A stretch of DNA of 64,000 nt. Source: Polaromonas sp. (lineage in GTDB: Bacteria > Pseudomonadota > Gammaproteobacteria > Burkholderiales > Burkholderiaceae_C). This document shows, piece by piece, positions 18,153 to 26,064 of this stretch. Both the position numbers and the translations under genes were made by a program. Under the pieces are notes generated by a model. It saw nothing but the letters and a program-made list of their open reading frames with translations, ran no database searches and was not told the origin of the DNA. Each line of letters opens with the position of its first letter. The first letter of the stretch is position 1. The stretch covers positions 124,001 to 188,000 of the forward strand of contig NZ_JAQSDA010000028.1 in the NCBI RefSeq assembly GCF_029945685.1, given 5' to 3'.

Positions 18153-19346
18153 GTGAACAGGAGAGTCGCCATTGTCGGCACCAGTGCCATCCCCATCGGC
18201 CGCCACCAGAGCGCGGACGACGACGAGCTTCAGACACTCGAGCACGAGATCATGACCCGCCTGGTCTCAGAAGCCGTGCGCGATGCCGGTGTGGAGAAGA
18301 AGGATATCCAGTCCCTGATTTTCACCCTGCCCCGCCCCTACACGCGCCAGAAGTACTTCCACACCTTCCTCATGGGGCAACTGCGCCTGGCGTGTCGCGG
18401 CAGCGTGATGGAGGTCATGGGAAACGGCATGACTGCAGCGCTGGCTTTCGACAAGGCCTGCGATGAAATTTTGCTCGGTCGCGCCAACGTGGCACTGGCG
18501 CTGGGCATCAACATGGAGAGCGCGGTCTCGGCGTCCGAGCACATGATGAGCAGCATGCGCACCACGGGCGACGTGGATTTCCACACATCGGGCGGCTTCA
18601 CGCCCATCGCCTGGTATGCGATGGACGCCATGCGCTACATGCATGAGTACGGCGCCACCCGCGAGCAGCTCGGTTCAGTGGCCGTGAAGAACCGCTTCCA
18701 CGCATCGCTCAATCCACTTGCGCAGTACCGCAACCCCATCTCTCTGAATGATGTGATAAGCCAGCGTCCCATTGTCGAGCCCCTGGGCCTGTACGACGTT
18801 CCCCCGCGCGGCGATGGTGCTGCCTGCATCGTGCTGGCCAGCGAAGAGGTGGCCCGCAGCCTGGGCAAGCCCTACGCCGTGGTGCGCGGGCGGGGTTTTT
18901 GCCACGACGGCACGCATCAGATCAGCGATGTGCCCAATGACATGATTGCCTTCGACTCAGCGCGCGATGCAGCGGCAACTGCCTATGCGCAGGCCGGTGT
19001 CGGTCCCAGTGACATCGACCTAGCCGAGCTGTACGCGCCATGCACCATCGTGGAGGTCCTGGTAAGCGAGGCGCTGGGTTTGCAGCCCCGTGGGCAGGGC
19101 GCGCGAGCCGCCTTCGAAGGCGAGACGCGCCTGGGCGGACGCATACCAATCTCAACCTCCGGCGGGCTCACCTCGCGGGGGCACCCGGCCTACGTGACCT
19201 CTCTGTACAACTACATCGAGCTGGCAGACCAGCTGCGCGGCCGCGCTGGCGAGCGCCAGGTCCTAAATGCGCGCCTGGGCTTGGCCACGGGTGAGCTGGG
19301 CAACTACAACGCCGCGCTGATCCACATCCTGGAGGCCATGCAATGA
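18153..19346 (+). CDS. Thiolase-family protein lacking the nucleophilic cysteine
   Basis: The 397-residue SCPx-like thiolase begins at GTG 18153 (VNRRVAIVGTSAIPIGRH) and ends with the family motifs IDLAELYAPCTIVEV and STSGGLTSRGHPAYVTSLY. The active-site Cys position, normally in a CASG-type motif, reads VMEVMGNGMTAALAF, so the acyl-accepting Cys is absent. Such proteins are usually co-encoded with an OB-fold/zinc-ribbon partner, as here: the next gene overlaps by 4 bp. The pair may act together as an aldolase-like or thiolase-like complex in side-chain cleavage. Confident on family, not on reaction. Confidence 0.85.
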   Translation: MNRRVAIVGTSAIPIGRHQSADDDELQTLEHEIMTRLVSEAVRDAGVEKKDIQSLIFTLPRPYTRQKYFHTFLMGQLRLACRGSVMEVMGNGMTAALAFDKACDEILLGRANVALALGINMESAVSASEHMMSSMRTTGDVDFHTSGGFTPIAWYAMDAMRYMHEYGATREQLGSVAVKNRFHASLNPLAQYRNPISLNDVISQRPIVEPLGLYDVPPRGDGAACIVLASEEVARSLGKPYAVVRGRGFCHDGTHQISDVPNDMIAFDSARDAAATAYAQAGVGPSDIDLAELYAPCTIVEVLVSEALGLQPRGQGARAAFEGETRLGGRIPISTSGGLTSRGHPAYVTSLYNYIELADQLRGRAGERQVLNARLGLATGELGNYNAALIHILEAMQ

Positions 19347-19798
19347 GCCACGACGTGACCATCCCCGCCGCCCTCCCCTACATCAACTTGCTGGGCAAGC
19401 GCGCCTATCCTCCGCGCCTGTCCGAATTCACCCAGCACTTCTGGAACGGTCTACGCCAGGGCGTCTGGCAAACCAGTTGCTGCCAGGATTGCAAACGGCA
19501 GACCTTTCCACCCAAGCCGCTGTGTCCGCACTGCTGGTCGCCCAACGTGGGGTGGAGCGCGCTCAGCCCGCGTGGTCTGCTGTATTCGTGGACGCGTATC
19601 CACGCTGCACCCGCGGTGTTTACTGCCGAAGCGCCTTACCCAGTGGGCATTGTTGATCTGGACACAGGTATCCGCATTGCCTGCCGCCTGGTCGATGTGC
19701 CCGGCCAGGCCTTTATTCCCGACATGCCCATGGAAATGCTGGTACTGCAATACGAGGACGGCCCCCTGTTTGCAGCCCGTCCCTGCCTGGCGCCCTGA
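19343..19798 (+). CDS. Zn-ribbon/OB-fold (DUF35-type) thiolase partner
   Basis: This 151-residue protein has a rubredoxin-like zinc ribbon with two Cys pairs (CQDC and CPHC, residues about 48-64). An OB-fold follows (GLLYSWTRIHAAPAVF, YPVGIVDLDTGIRIACRL). OB-fold partners of this type bind SCPx-like thiolases and in steroid side-chain degradation form aldolase complexes with them. Its start overlaps the thiolase stop in an ATGA junction, which supports equimolar translation and complex formation. Confidence 0.88.
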   Translation: MSHDVTIPAALPYINLLGKRAYPPRLSEFTQHFWNGLRQGVWQTSCCQDCKRQTFPPKPLCPHCWSPNVGWSALSPRGLLYSWTRIHAAPAVFTAEAPYPVGIVDLDTGIRIACRLVDVPGQAFIPDMPMEMLVLQYEDGPLFAARPCLAP

Positions 19799-19843
19799 GT
19801 CCCCCACACGCATCCCTTATTACAACTGCCAAAGGAGTCAATC

Positions 19844-20317
19844 ATGCGAGGAAAATGTATAGAGGAATTTGAAGTCGGCCAGGTGGACGAGAGCCGCGCC
19901 CGCACCGTCACCGAGACCGATGTGGTCACCTTCTCCTGGGTATCGGGCGATGTGAATCCCATGCACACCGATGCGGTGCACAGCGCCAAGTCACCTGTGG
20001 GCCAGCGAATCGCCCACGGAGCGTTGGGCCTGTCCATCGCTACCGGCCTGAGCGCCAGCTTGGGCTACCTGGAAGGCTCGGCCGTGGCCGCGCTGGGCGT
20101 GGATGAATGGCGGTTTCTCAAGCCCATTCTTTTCAACGACACCATTCACCTGCGCGCCACCGTGGTTTCGACGCGTCCCACCTCCAAGCCCGACCGAGGT
20201 GTGTTGGTACGCCGAATGGAGCTGGTGAACCAGCATGGTGACATCGTGCAAAGCGGTCTGATGACCACTATGGTGCTCACCCGCGCCGGGCGCGACGCTG
20301 TCCTGAGCCAATCCTGA
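19844..20317 (+). CDS. MaoC-like (R)-enoyl-CoA hydratase
   Basis: The 157-residue single hot-dog protein carries the MaoC hydratase signature SWVSGDVNPMHTDA (catalytic Asp and His), followed by RIAHGALGLSIATGL. It begins after AAAGGAG. It should hydrate an enoyl-CoA in the pathway. It lies 45 bp behind the OB-fold gene and 37 bp before the acyl-CoA dehydrogenase, so it fits a dehydrogenate-hydrate-cleave sequence run by this operon. Confidence 0.9.
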   Translation: MRGKCIEEFEVGQVDESRARTVTETDVVTFSWVSGDVNPMHTDAVHSAKSPVGQRIAHGALGLSIATGLSASLGYLEGSAVAALGVDEWRFLKPILFNDTIHLRATVVSTRPTSKPDRGVLVRRMELVNQHGDIVQSGLMTTMVLTRAGRDAVLSQS

Positions 20318-20354
20318 ATCCACTGAACCAACGAACTCCCAAAGGAAGACTTCC

Positions 20355-21512
20355 ATGTCCGCATCCCTGATCAATACCACCGGCCTGAACGAAGAGCAGC
20401 GCATGATGCGTGAAGGCGTTCTCGATTTGCTGAACAGACACCTGCCCTGGGACAAGATCCGCAAGATGGACGAAACCCGCGAGTTTCCCCACGAGGCCTA
20501 CAACGCACTGGCCGAGGCCGGCTATATCGGCCTGTTCTACCCCGAAGAACTTGGGGGCATGGGTGGCAGCTACAAGGACATTGCCGTCTTTTTGGAGACG
20601 CTGGGCTACTACTACACCGGTATCGCCCAGGCCATCACCACCACGGCGATTTATGCCGGCATGCATGTCGCCAAGTTCGGAACACCCGAGCTGCAAAAGG
20701 AGATCGTGCCCAAGATCATCTCCGGCGAGATCAAGCTGGCACTGGGCATGTCCGAGCCGGGTACGGGTTCCGACGTTGCGGGCATCAAGACCTCGGCTAT
20801 ACGTGAGGGGGATGAATACGTGATCAATGGCAGCAAGGTCTGGATCACCTGCGCCCACGTGGCCGACTACATCGTAGCCATCGTCAAGACGGATACACAG
20901 GCACGCCACAGCGGCATCAGCACCATCCTCGTGCCCACTAGCGCCAAGGGCGTGACGGTGCGCCCGCTGTCCATGCTGGGTCGCCGTACCACCCATGCTA
21001 ACGAGGTGTTCTTCGACAACGTGCGCGTGCCAGCCACCAACCTATTTGGCGGCGAAGGCCAGGCCTGGAAGAACATCATGAAAGCCCTGGGCTTGGAGCG
21101 CTTGGGTCTGGCCGCTATCTCGGCAGGCCATTGCTTCAAGATCACAGAGTACGCACGCGACTATGCCAAGGAGCGCATCCAGTTCGGCAAGCCGATCTCC
21201 GAGTTCCAGGTCATCCAGCACAAGCTGGCCGACATGCTGATCATGTCTGAGACGGCCCGCCAATCTGTCTACCGCGTGGCGGAACTGCTGGACGCGGGTC
21301 AGCCGGTGGTGACGGAGGCTTCCATCGCCAAGATCGTCTGCACCGAGAACAACTTCAAGTGCGCGGACATAGGCATGCAGGTCCTGGGCGGCGCGGGCTA
21401 CTCCAACGAGTACGACATGCAGATGTTCTTCCGCGACTCGCGCGTAGGACCCATCGGTGGCGGAACCAACGAAATCCAGCGCAACATCATCGCCAAGCAA
21501 TTGGACCTGTGA
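20355..21512 (+). CDS. Acyl-CoA dehydrogenase
   Basis: The 385-residue protein has normal single-domain length. Its motifs are YPEELGGMGGSYKDIA, LGMSEPGTGSDVAGIKTSA, VWITCAHVADYIVAIVKT and YAKERIQFGKPISEFQVIQH. The C-terminal NEIQRNIIAKQLDL has a Glu near the catalytic position. It oxidises an acyl-CoA with FAD, passing electrons to ETF. It is the last gene of the plus-strand operon; its downstream terminator has been split by an IS element. Confidence 0.93.
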   Translation: MSASLINTTGLNEEQRMMREGVLDLLNRHLPWDKIRKMDETREFPHEAYNALAEAGYIGLFYPEELGGMGGSYKDIAVFLETLGYYYTGIAQAITTTAIYAGMHVAKFGTPELQKEIVPKIISGEIKLALGMSEPGTGSDVAGIKTSAIREGDEYVINGSKVWITCAHVADYIVAIVKTDTQARHSGISTILVPTSAKGVTVRPLSMLGRRTTHANEVFFDNVRVPATNLFGGEGQAWKNIMKALGLERLGLAAISAGHCFKITEYARDYAKERIQFGKPISEFQVIQHKLADMLIMSETARQSVYRVAELLDAGQPVVTEASIAKIVCTENNFKCADIGMQVLGGAGYSNEYDMQMFFRDSRVGPIGGGTNEIQRNIIAKQLDL

Positions 21513-21561
21513 TGCATGGGTGAAAATGGAGGCTTGGTGAGCTTTCCCCGGCTCCTACAAC

Positions 21562-21574
21562 GCAAAAAGACCGC
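21562..21574 (+). terminator. Left half of an interrupted bidirectional terminator
   Basis: GCAAAAAGACCGC here pairs, with one bulge and one mismatch, with GCGGGCTTTTTTGC at 23189-23202 on the other side of the IS element. Rejoined, the two halves would form an intrinsic hairpin with A and T flanks between the convergent dehydrogenase and MmgE/PrpD genes. Confidence 0.6.
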
Positions 21575-21619
21575 CGAGCAGGCTGTGTAAATAGTCTGAT
21601 TTGAGTCGGTTGAAGTGAA

Positions 21620-21645
21620 ATGCCCCGCGAAAGCGGGGCATTTTT
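21620..21645 (+). terminator. Intrinsic terminator inside the IS left end
   Basis: ATGCCCCGC and GCGGGGCAT form a perfect 9-bp stem with a GAAA loop and are followed by a T run. It stops plus-strand transcription entering the element from the acyl-CoA dehydrogenase operon. Being near-palindromic with A residues on its left, it may also serve the transposase on the other strand. Confidence 0.85.
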
Positions 21646-21669
21646 GTTGGTGCGCAGGAAAGAAGGGCC

Positions 21670-23109
21670 TCAGCCCTGCAGCGCGGTGCGCATCCAGGCT
21701 GCTCCCTTGATATTGAAGGCTCGCTTGAGGTTGTAAGCCAGCACGGCGATGGTCAACTCGCTTCTGGCGCCGTCCAACCCTCGCATCAGGAGCCTGGCGT
21801 TGCCCAGCATGAGGTGCTTGAGGTCGGCAAAGGGGTGTTCCACGGTCTGCTTGCGCAGCTGCATCATCTCGGCTCGCTCAGCCATCCGCTGGGCGTTGGC
21901 TTGCAGGGCGTCTTCATACAGGTGGCGGCTGACGAAACGCTGTGCAGCCGTCGTGCATTGCGCCTTGTTGGCGCATGCGCCGCAGTCCTGCGGGCGTGCA
22001 GCGTAGATGACCAGCTTGTCTTTGCTGTGCAGCTGCTTGCGCGCCAGCGTCTTGCCCACGGGACAGGCAAAGCTGTCTGACTGCGTGTCGTAGGTGAAGG
22101 CGCTGCGTTCATACAGTGTCCCGCCCGCCTGGGTATTGACGGCCCGTTTGACGGCCACGAAGGTGGTGATGCCCTCATCGCCCAGATTGGCAATTTGCTC
22201 GCCGTTGGCATAACCCGCATCGGCCACCGCAATCACCGGCTCGCCCAGCGCGCGGCTGGCCGCTTGGGCCATCGGCTGGAGCTGGCGCTGGTCGTTTGCC
22301 TCGTTGGTCACATCGTGCGCCACGATCATGTGGCTTTGGCTCTCCACGGCCGTTTGCAGGTTGTACGCGGGGACCCGGTTGCCCGCCTGCACCATCACCT
22401 GCGCCTGGGGCTCGCCTCGCACCGCTGTCTGTCCGCGTCCTTGCTGCAGCCGCTCAAGGCTCTTCTGCACCTGGGCCTGCTGGCCCTGCAACCGCTGCAG
22501 CGCACGGCGTACGTCTTGCGCACGCGCATCGCCTGCGCTGTCCTGCCGATCCTGTGCGTCCAGCATCTGCAGGTACTGCTCGATTTGCTGCGCGTTGTGC
22601 CTGGCCTGCTCGCCCAGCGCCTGTTGGTCCATGACCGCCTTGCGAGAGGCTACCGCGCGAATCTTGCTGCCATCAATGGCAACCGTGTTGCCCGCGATCA
22701 GGCGCTGCGTGCGGGCAAACTGCACGAATACCGCGCACGCAGCCACCAGGGCGTGTGTGTTGGTGCGGCGAAACTCGGCGATCGTCTTGTGGTCCGGAGC
22801 CAGCCGACCCAACAGCCACATGCACTCCACATTGCGCCGGCACTCGCGCTCCAGCGCCCGCGAGGAGCGCACCGCACTCAAATAGCCCCAGATGTACAGC
22901 TTGAGCAAATCGGCCGGATCGTAGGGCGGAGCACCCAGCACCTGAGCCTGTGCCTTGCCAAACCCCAACGCCTTGAGCTCTAGCGATGCAACCCATGCAT
23001 CGACCACGCGTACCAGCGAATCCTCGCTCACCAGCTCGTCCAGCATCACTGGAAATAGCGCCGCCTGGCGCCTGCCTTCCCCTCTTCGGTGTCCCATCAC
23101 GCCTCCCAA
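21670..23109 (-). CDS. IS1182-family DDE transposase
   Basis: The 479-residue protein has the family N-terminal region (LAPDHKTIAEFRRTN, GAPPYDPADLLKLYIWGYLS). The DDE residues lie in AIDGSKIRAVASR, AVADAGYANGEQIAN and KQTVEHPFADLKHLMLG. A Cys-rich insert (CGACANKAQC) is typical of IS1182 members. The frame is intact, so the element may be active. An alternative start is Met5. It occupies most of the IS. Confidence 0.92.
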   Translation of the reverse strand: MGGVMGHRRGEGRRQAALFPVMLDELVSEDSLVRVVDAWVASLELKALGFGKAQAQVLGAPPYDPADLLKLYIWGYLSAVRSSRALERECRRNVECMWLLGRLAPDHKTIAEFRRTNTHALVAACAVFVQFARTQRLIAGNTVAIDGSKIRAVASRKAVMDQQALGEQARHNAQQIEQYLQMLDAQDRQDSAGDARAQDVRRALQRLQGQQAQVQKSLERLQQGRGQTAVRGEPQAQVMVQAGNRVPAYNLQTAVESQSHMIVAHDVTNEANDQRQLQPMAQAASRALGEPVIAVADAGYANGEQIANLGDEGITTFVAVKRAVNTQAGGTLYERSAFTYDTQSDSFACPVGKTLARKQLHSKDKLVIYAARPQDCGACANKAQCTTAAQRFVSRHLYEDALQANAQRMAERAEMMQLRKQTVEHPFADLKHLMLGNARLLMRGLDGARSELTIAVLAYNLKRAFNIKGAAWMRTALQG

Positions 23110-23116
23110 ATGAAAA

Positions 23117-23145
23117 CGCCCGCCAGACTCAACGTCTGCCGGGCG
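23117..23145. repeat. Stem-loop upstream of the transposase
   Basis: CGCCCGCCAGAC and GTCTGCCGGGCG pair with a 5-nt loop, with one internal C-C mismatch, between the transposase start and the right inverted repeat. Such stems commonly restrain transposase expression from read-through transcripts. Confidence 0.6.
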
Positions 23146-23188
23146 CCTGGGGCCGACTTCAACCAGGACTATTTACACAGCCTGAACA

Positions 23189-23202
23189 GCGGGCTTTTTT
23201 GC
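23189..23202 (+). terminator. Right half of the interrupted bidirectional terminator
   Basis: GCGGGCTTTTTTGC, partner of 21562-21574. Alone it cannot fold, so minus-strand transcription of the MmgE/PrpD operon now relies on other signals, perhaps inside the IS. Confidence 0.55.
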
Positions 23203-23219
23203 TGGGGGCCATGCCCGTA

Positions 23220-24617
23220 TCAAGTCTTTGCGGCCATGCCTGCCACCCAACTGCGCACATTCGCTACAGTATCGAGCGCCAGGGTCTGGTTGGCAAACGC
23301 CCGGGCAGCGGGTTCGCCCAGCACCGGCGCCGCGAGCGCCATGAACTTGCCTACGACCTCGTCGTCGTCCAGCGGTTCCTGAGGGGTGCCACGCGGTGCA
23401 TTGATGGACTGCGCGGTGCGCACGCCCGATGCATCCTCATGCATTACCTGGCAGTGGTGGTAGTGTGTGACGGTCGCATCCTGCACTACGCGGATGCGTT
23501 GCATCGCGGACCGCACTTCAGGGTGAGCCAGGTGCCTGGCCAAGTCGATGCTGTGGCCTGGCAGGATCACGTCCGCCCCGCAAACGACCAACGCCAGGCA
23601 GTATTGCAGGTGAAAACGCGCGTCGTTGGGCGACAGCGGCTGTCGCGGCTTACTCACCACGTCGGCCACGTAGGGCGCCACGCTGACCTCGATATGTCCC
23701 TGGGCGAGTGCCGCCGCACCCAGGCGGGAGCGCAGGCGGCCCACAGCGTCCACTGCCGAATGCAGATAGCCGCAGCAGGCATGCAGCTTGCGGCGCGGCT
23801 GCGCCAGGGCCCATGCCTCGTGGTCATGAAAGCGAGCCTCCAGCGCGCTCGTGCTGAAGTAGCCCAGCGGACCATCCAGCAGTGCCTGCGGTCCCGTCAT
23901 GCCTTGGCGGGCGTAGAGCGCCGCCGTGACGCCGGTGGCGCCCGGCTGTGCGCCAAACAGCAGCGGCTTCACCGTGCCGCCCTGGCCAAAGATTACCTCG
24001 GCCGGACACCAGCCCGCCAGGGCGCCGGCAATGGCCATGGCGTGCAAGCTTTGGGTCTCGTCCAGGCCAAGAAGATCGGCTGCCGCTGCAGCACTTCCGA
24101 TCGAAGATGGAATGCCCACCGGCACCAACGCCGATTCGGTATAGCGCTTGAGCGTAGGGTATACCGCGTTATAGACCAGGGTGGTCACCTCGATGCCGCG
24201 CACCACGGCTTCCAGCAGCCGCTCACCGCTGCTCCCCTCGACCTCGGCGACGGCCATCGCAGCCGACACGTTGCCGATGCTGGCGTGCCCGCCAATCAGG
24301 TCGTTGAGTTCGAGAACATCGCCCAAATACCCATTGACGCGTAGCGCCCCAAGCATTGGTAGCCGCTCTGCATGGCCCGCGATAGTGGCGGAATGTACTG
24401 TCGAGCCCTCGCCGCCAGCCAGTGCTCGTTCGCAGGCCATCATGAGCGCCGCTTCTTCGGTGCGGCTGCCTGCCAGCATGCAGCCGATGGTGTCGAGAAT
24501 GCACAGGCACGCCTGGCGTTTGACGACTGCAGGGATGGATGCGGCTTTTATGGTTGCTGCCCGGCGGGCCAGCGTGGCCAGCGCGATGTGCCCTTGATCT
24601 GCTTGCGGTGAAGTCAT
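23220..24617 (-). CDS. MmgE/PrpD family protein
   Basis: Start chosen at ATG 24617 (MTSPQADQGHIALATLARR); the extra 37 upstream codons overlap the preceding gene. The 465-residue protein has MmgE/PrpD features: KRQACLCILDTIGCMLAGSR, GYLGDVLELND, HASIGNVSAAMAVAE, HACCGYLHSAVDA and SPNDARFHLQYCLA. Characterised members are 2-methylcitrate and cis-aconitate-type dehydratases, but many relatives have unknown hydratase or isomerase substrates. It is the last gene of the minus-strand operon that starts near 28.9 kb. Confidence 0.88.
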   Translation of the reverse strand: MTSPQADQGHIALATLARRAATIKAASIPAVVKRQACLCILDTIGCMLAGSRTEEAALMMACERALAGGEGSTVHSATIAGHAERLPMLGALRVNGYLGDVLELNDLIGGHASIGNVSAAMAVAEVEGSSGERLLEAVVRGIEVTTLVYNAVYPTLKRYTESALVPVGIPSSIGSAAAAADLLGLDETQSLHAMAIAGALAGWCPAEVIFGQGGTVKPLLFGAQPGATGVTAALYARQGMTGPQALLDGPLGYFSTSALEARFHDHEAWALAQPRRKLHACCGYLHSAVDAVGRLRSRLGAAALAQGHIEVSVAPYVADVVSKPRQPLSPNDARFHLQYCLALVVCGADVILPGHSIDLARHLAHPEVRSAMQRIRVVQDATVTHYHHCQVMHEDASGVRTAQSINAPRGTPQEPLDDDEVVGKFMALAAPVLGEPAARAFANQTLALDTVANVRSWVAGMAAKT

Positions 24618-24678
24618 CGCTGTGATCCTTCCGATACGGGGCAGGAGTCGGGGGATGGGAAAGATGGCTGCGGCCGGA

Positions 24679-25638
24679 TCATTCCTTTTCGATGCCCGCT
24701 TTTTTGGCCACCGATTCGTACTTGGCAAAGTCCTTTTTCATCTCGTCGCTATAGGCCTGGGAGGACAGCACGATCGGTTCCAGGCCCAGGCGGGCGTATA
24801 GCGCCTGCACTTCGGAAGATTTCACGGCGGCGGCGATCTCCTTGTTCAGCCGATCAATGATGGGCGTGGGTGTCCCGGCAGGCGCCAGCACACCCAGCCA
24901 GCCATTGAACTCGAAGCCCTTATAGCCGAGCTCAATCATTGTGGGCACTTCCGGCAGCGAGGAAGTGCGGTTGGTGCCCAACACGGCCAGGGCTCGCATG
25001 CGCTTGGCCTGGAGCATCGGGCCGGCTGCGCCCAGTGCATCCGGGTTGACGGTGAGACGGCCTGCTAGCAGCTCGGTGGCCGCCTGAGCAGGCCCCTTGA
25101 ATGGAATGCCCAGCAGGTCGATGTCGGCCTGGTGGTTCAGCGCTTCCATGGCGATGCGGTACAGGCCTGCTGAGTTGCCGTAATTAAGCGTCTTGGGGGC
25201 CTTTTTGGCGGCGGCCACCAGGTCGGCAACACTGGTGAGCGGGGAGTCCTGCGTAACGGTGAGCAGCAGCGGGGTGTTGGCCATCGTCGCCACGGGTTTG
25301 AAGTCGGCAAACAGGTCGAACATCACGGCCTTGGAGATGATGGCCGGCACGACGGTGGACGACACCGTGCCCACCACCAGGGTGTAGCCGTCGGGCTTGC
25401 TGCGAGCCACCGCCTGCATCCCTATGCCGCCATTGGCGCCCGGCCTGTTGTCGATCATCACCGGCTGGCCCAATTGAATCGAGATTTTTTGAGCAACCGC
25501 CCGTGCCGTCACGTCCGAGCTGGAGCCCGGCGTGAAGGGAACTATGAGCTTGATGGGCTGGTTGGGGTATGCGGACTGCGCTTGGGCGCAGAGAGCCACA
25601 CATGCTGCAGCGATCACAAGTGCTTTTTTGAGGGTCAT
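24679..25638 (-). CDS. Bug/TctC-family periplasmic solute receptor
   Basis: A Sec signal peptide (KKALVIAAACVALCAQAQS) precedes the Bug fold: YPNQPIKLIVPFTPGSSSD, MIDNRPGANGGIGMQAV, ARSKPDGYTL and GWLGVLAPAGTPTPII. The 319-residue length is normal. Receptors of this type bind carboxylates with two water-bridged carboxylate contacts and deliver them to tripartite transporters or sensors. No TctA/TctB permease is visible in the window. It is one of two such genes in this operon. Confidence 0.93.
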   Translation of the reverse strand: MTLKKALVIAAACVALCAQAQSAYPNQPIKLIVPFTPGSSSDVTARAVAQKISIQLGQPVMIDNRPGANGGIGMQAVARSKPDGYTLVVGTVSSTVVPAIISKAVMFDLFADFKPVATMANTPLLLTVTQDSPLTSVADLVAAAKKAPKTLNYGNSAGLYRIAMEALNHQADIDLLGIPFKGPAQAATELLAGRLTVNPDALGAAGPMLQAKRMRALAVLGTNRTSSLPEVPTMIELGYKGFEFNGWLGVLAPAGTPTPIIDRLNKEIAAAVKSSEVQALYARLGLEPIVLSSQAYSDEMKKDFAKYESVAKKAGIEKE

Positions 25639-25710
25639 TGCTTGTCTCCGTTTTTATCATTTAAGGAAAGCCAGGCCGCATCGCCGAGTCTGGCCGGGGG
25701 GGGTGAAAAC

Positions 25711-26064
25711 TTAAAGAGCGGCAGGCGCCAGCAGCAGCGCAACAGCCCGGATCAGCCGCGTCTCCTGCGCGGTGATCAGGTGGCCCGATGCCGCCAAGTA
25801 GGTAGCAAAGTCTGGGTGGGCGTCGCGTGCGCGGCAGCGCCGCTCATAGTCGGCCAGGTCGTCATAGCCCCACAGATGCACAAACTGGTTTTGCGGACCC
25901 ACCAGGCTGGTGTAGAACCCCAGCGGATGGCCCAGGGTGTCCAGCAGCACCGGCATGGCCAACTGGTGGAACACCTCCAGGAACTGCGGCATCTTGCGCA
26001 GCGCAATGGTGTAGATGCGGTGGTCCACCAGCGGTTTGACTTGCGGCAACACGATACGCGTCAT
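25711..26064 (-). CDS. NIPSNAP-family protein
   Basis: This 117-residue protein fits the NIPSNAP/EthD-like ferredoxin fold: VDHRIYTIALRKMPQFLEVF at the start, then HPLGFYTSLVGPQNQFVHLW and GYDDLADYERRC. NIPSNAP domains occur beside catabolic genes, possibly as small binding or catalytic accessory proteins. The start overlaps the upstream FAD-dehydrogenase stop by 4 bp (26061-26064), so the two are translationally coupled. Confidence 0.85.
   Translation of the reverse strand: MTRIVLPQVKPLVDHRIYTIALRKMPQFLEVFHQLAMPVLLDTLGHPLGFYTSLVGPQNQFVHLWGYDDLADYERRCRARDAHPDFATYLAASGHLITAQETRLIRAVALLLAPAAL

Larger units (their letters stand above)
21579..23184 (-). mobile_element. IS1182-family insertion sequence
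   Basis: The element is bounded by perfect 18-bp inverted repeats: CAGGCTGTGTAAATAGTC at 21579-21596 and its complement at 23167-23184. It holds one transposase gene on the minus strand, a strong terminator hairpin near the left end and a GC-rich stem-loop (23117-23145) before the transposase start. I could not identify an obvious target duplication. It separates the two halves of an older terminator, so it inserted after the convergent operons were in place. Confidence 0.85.
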
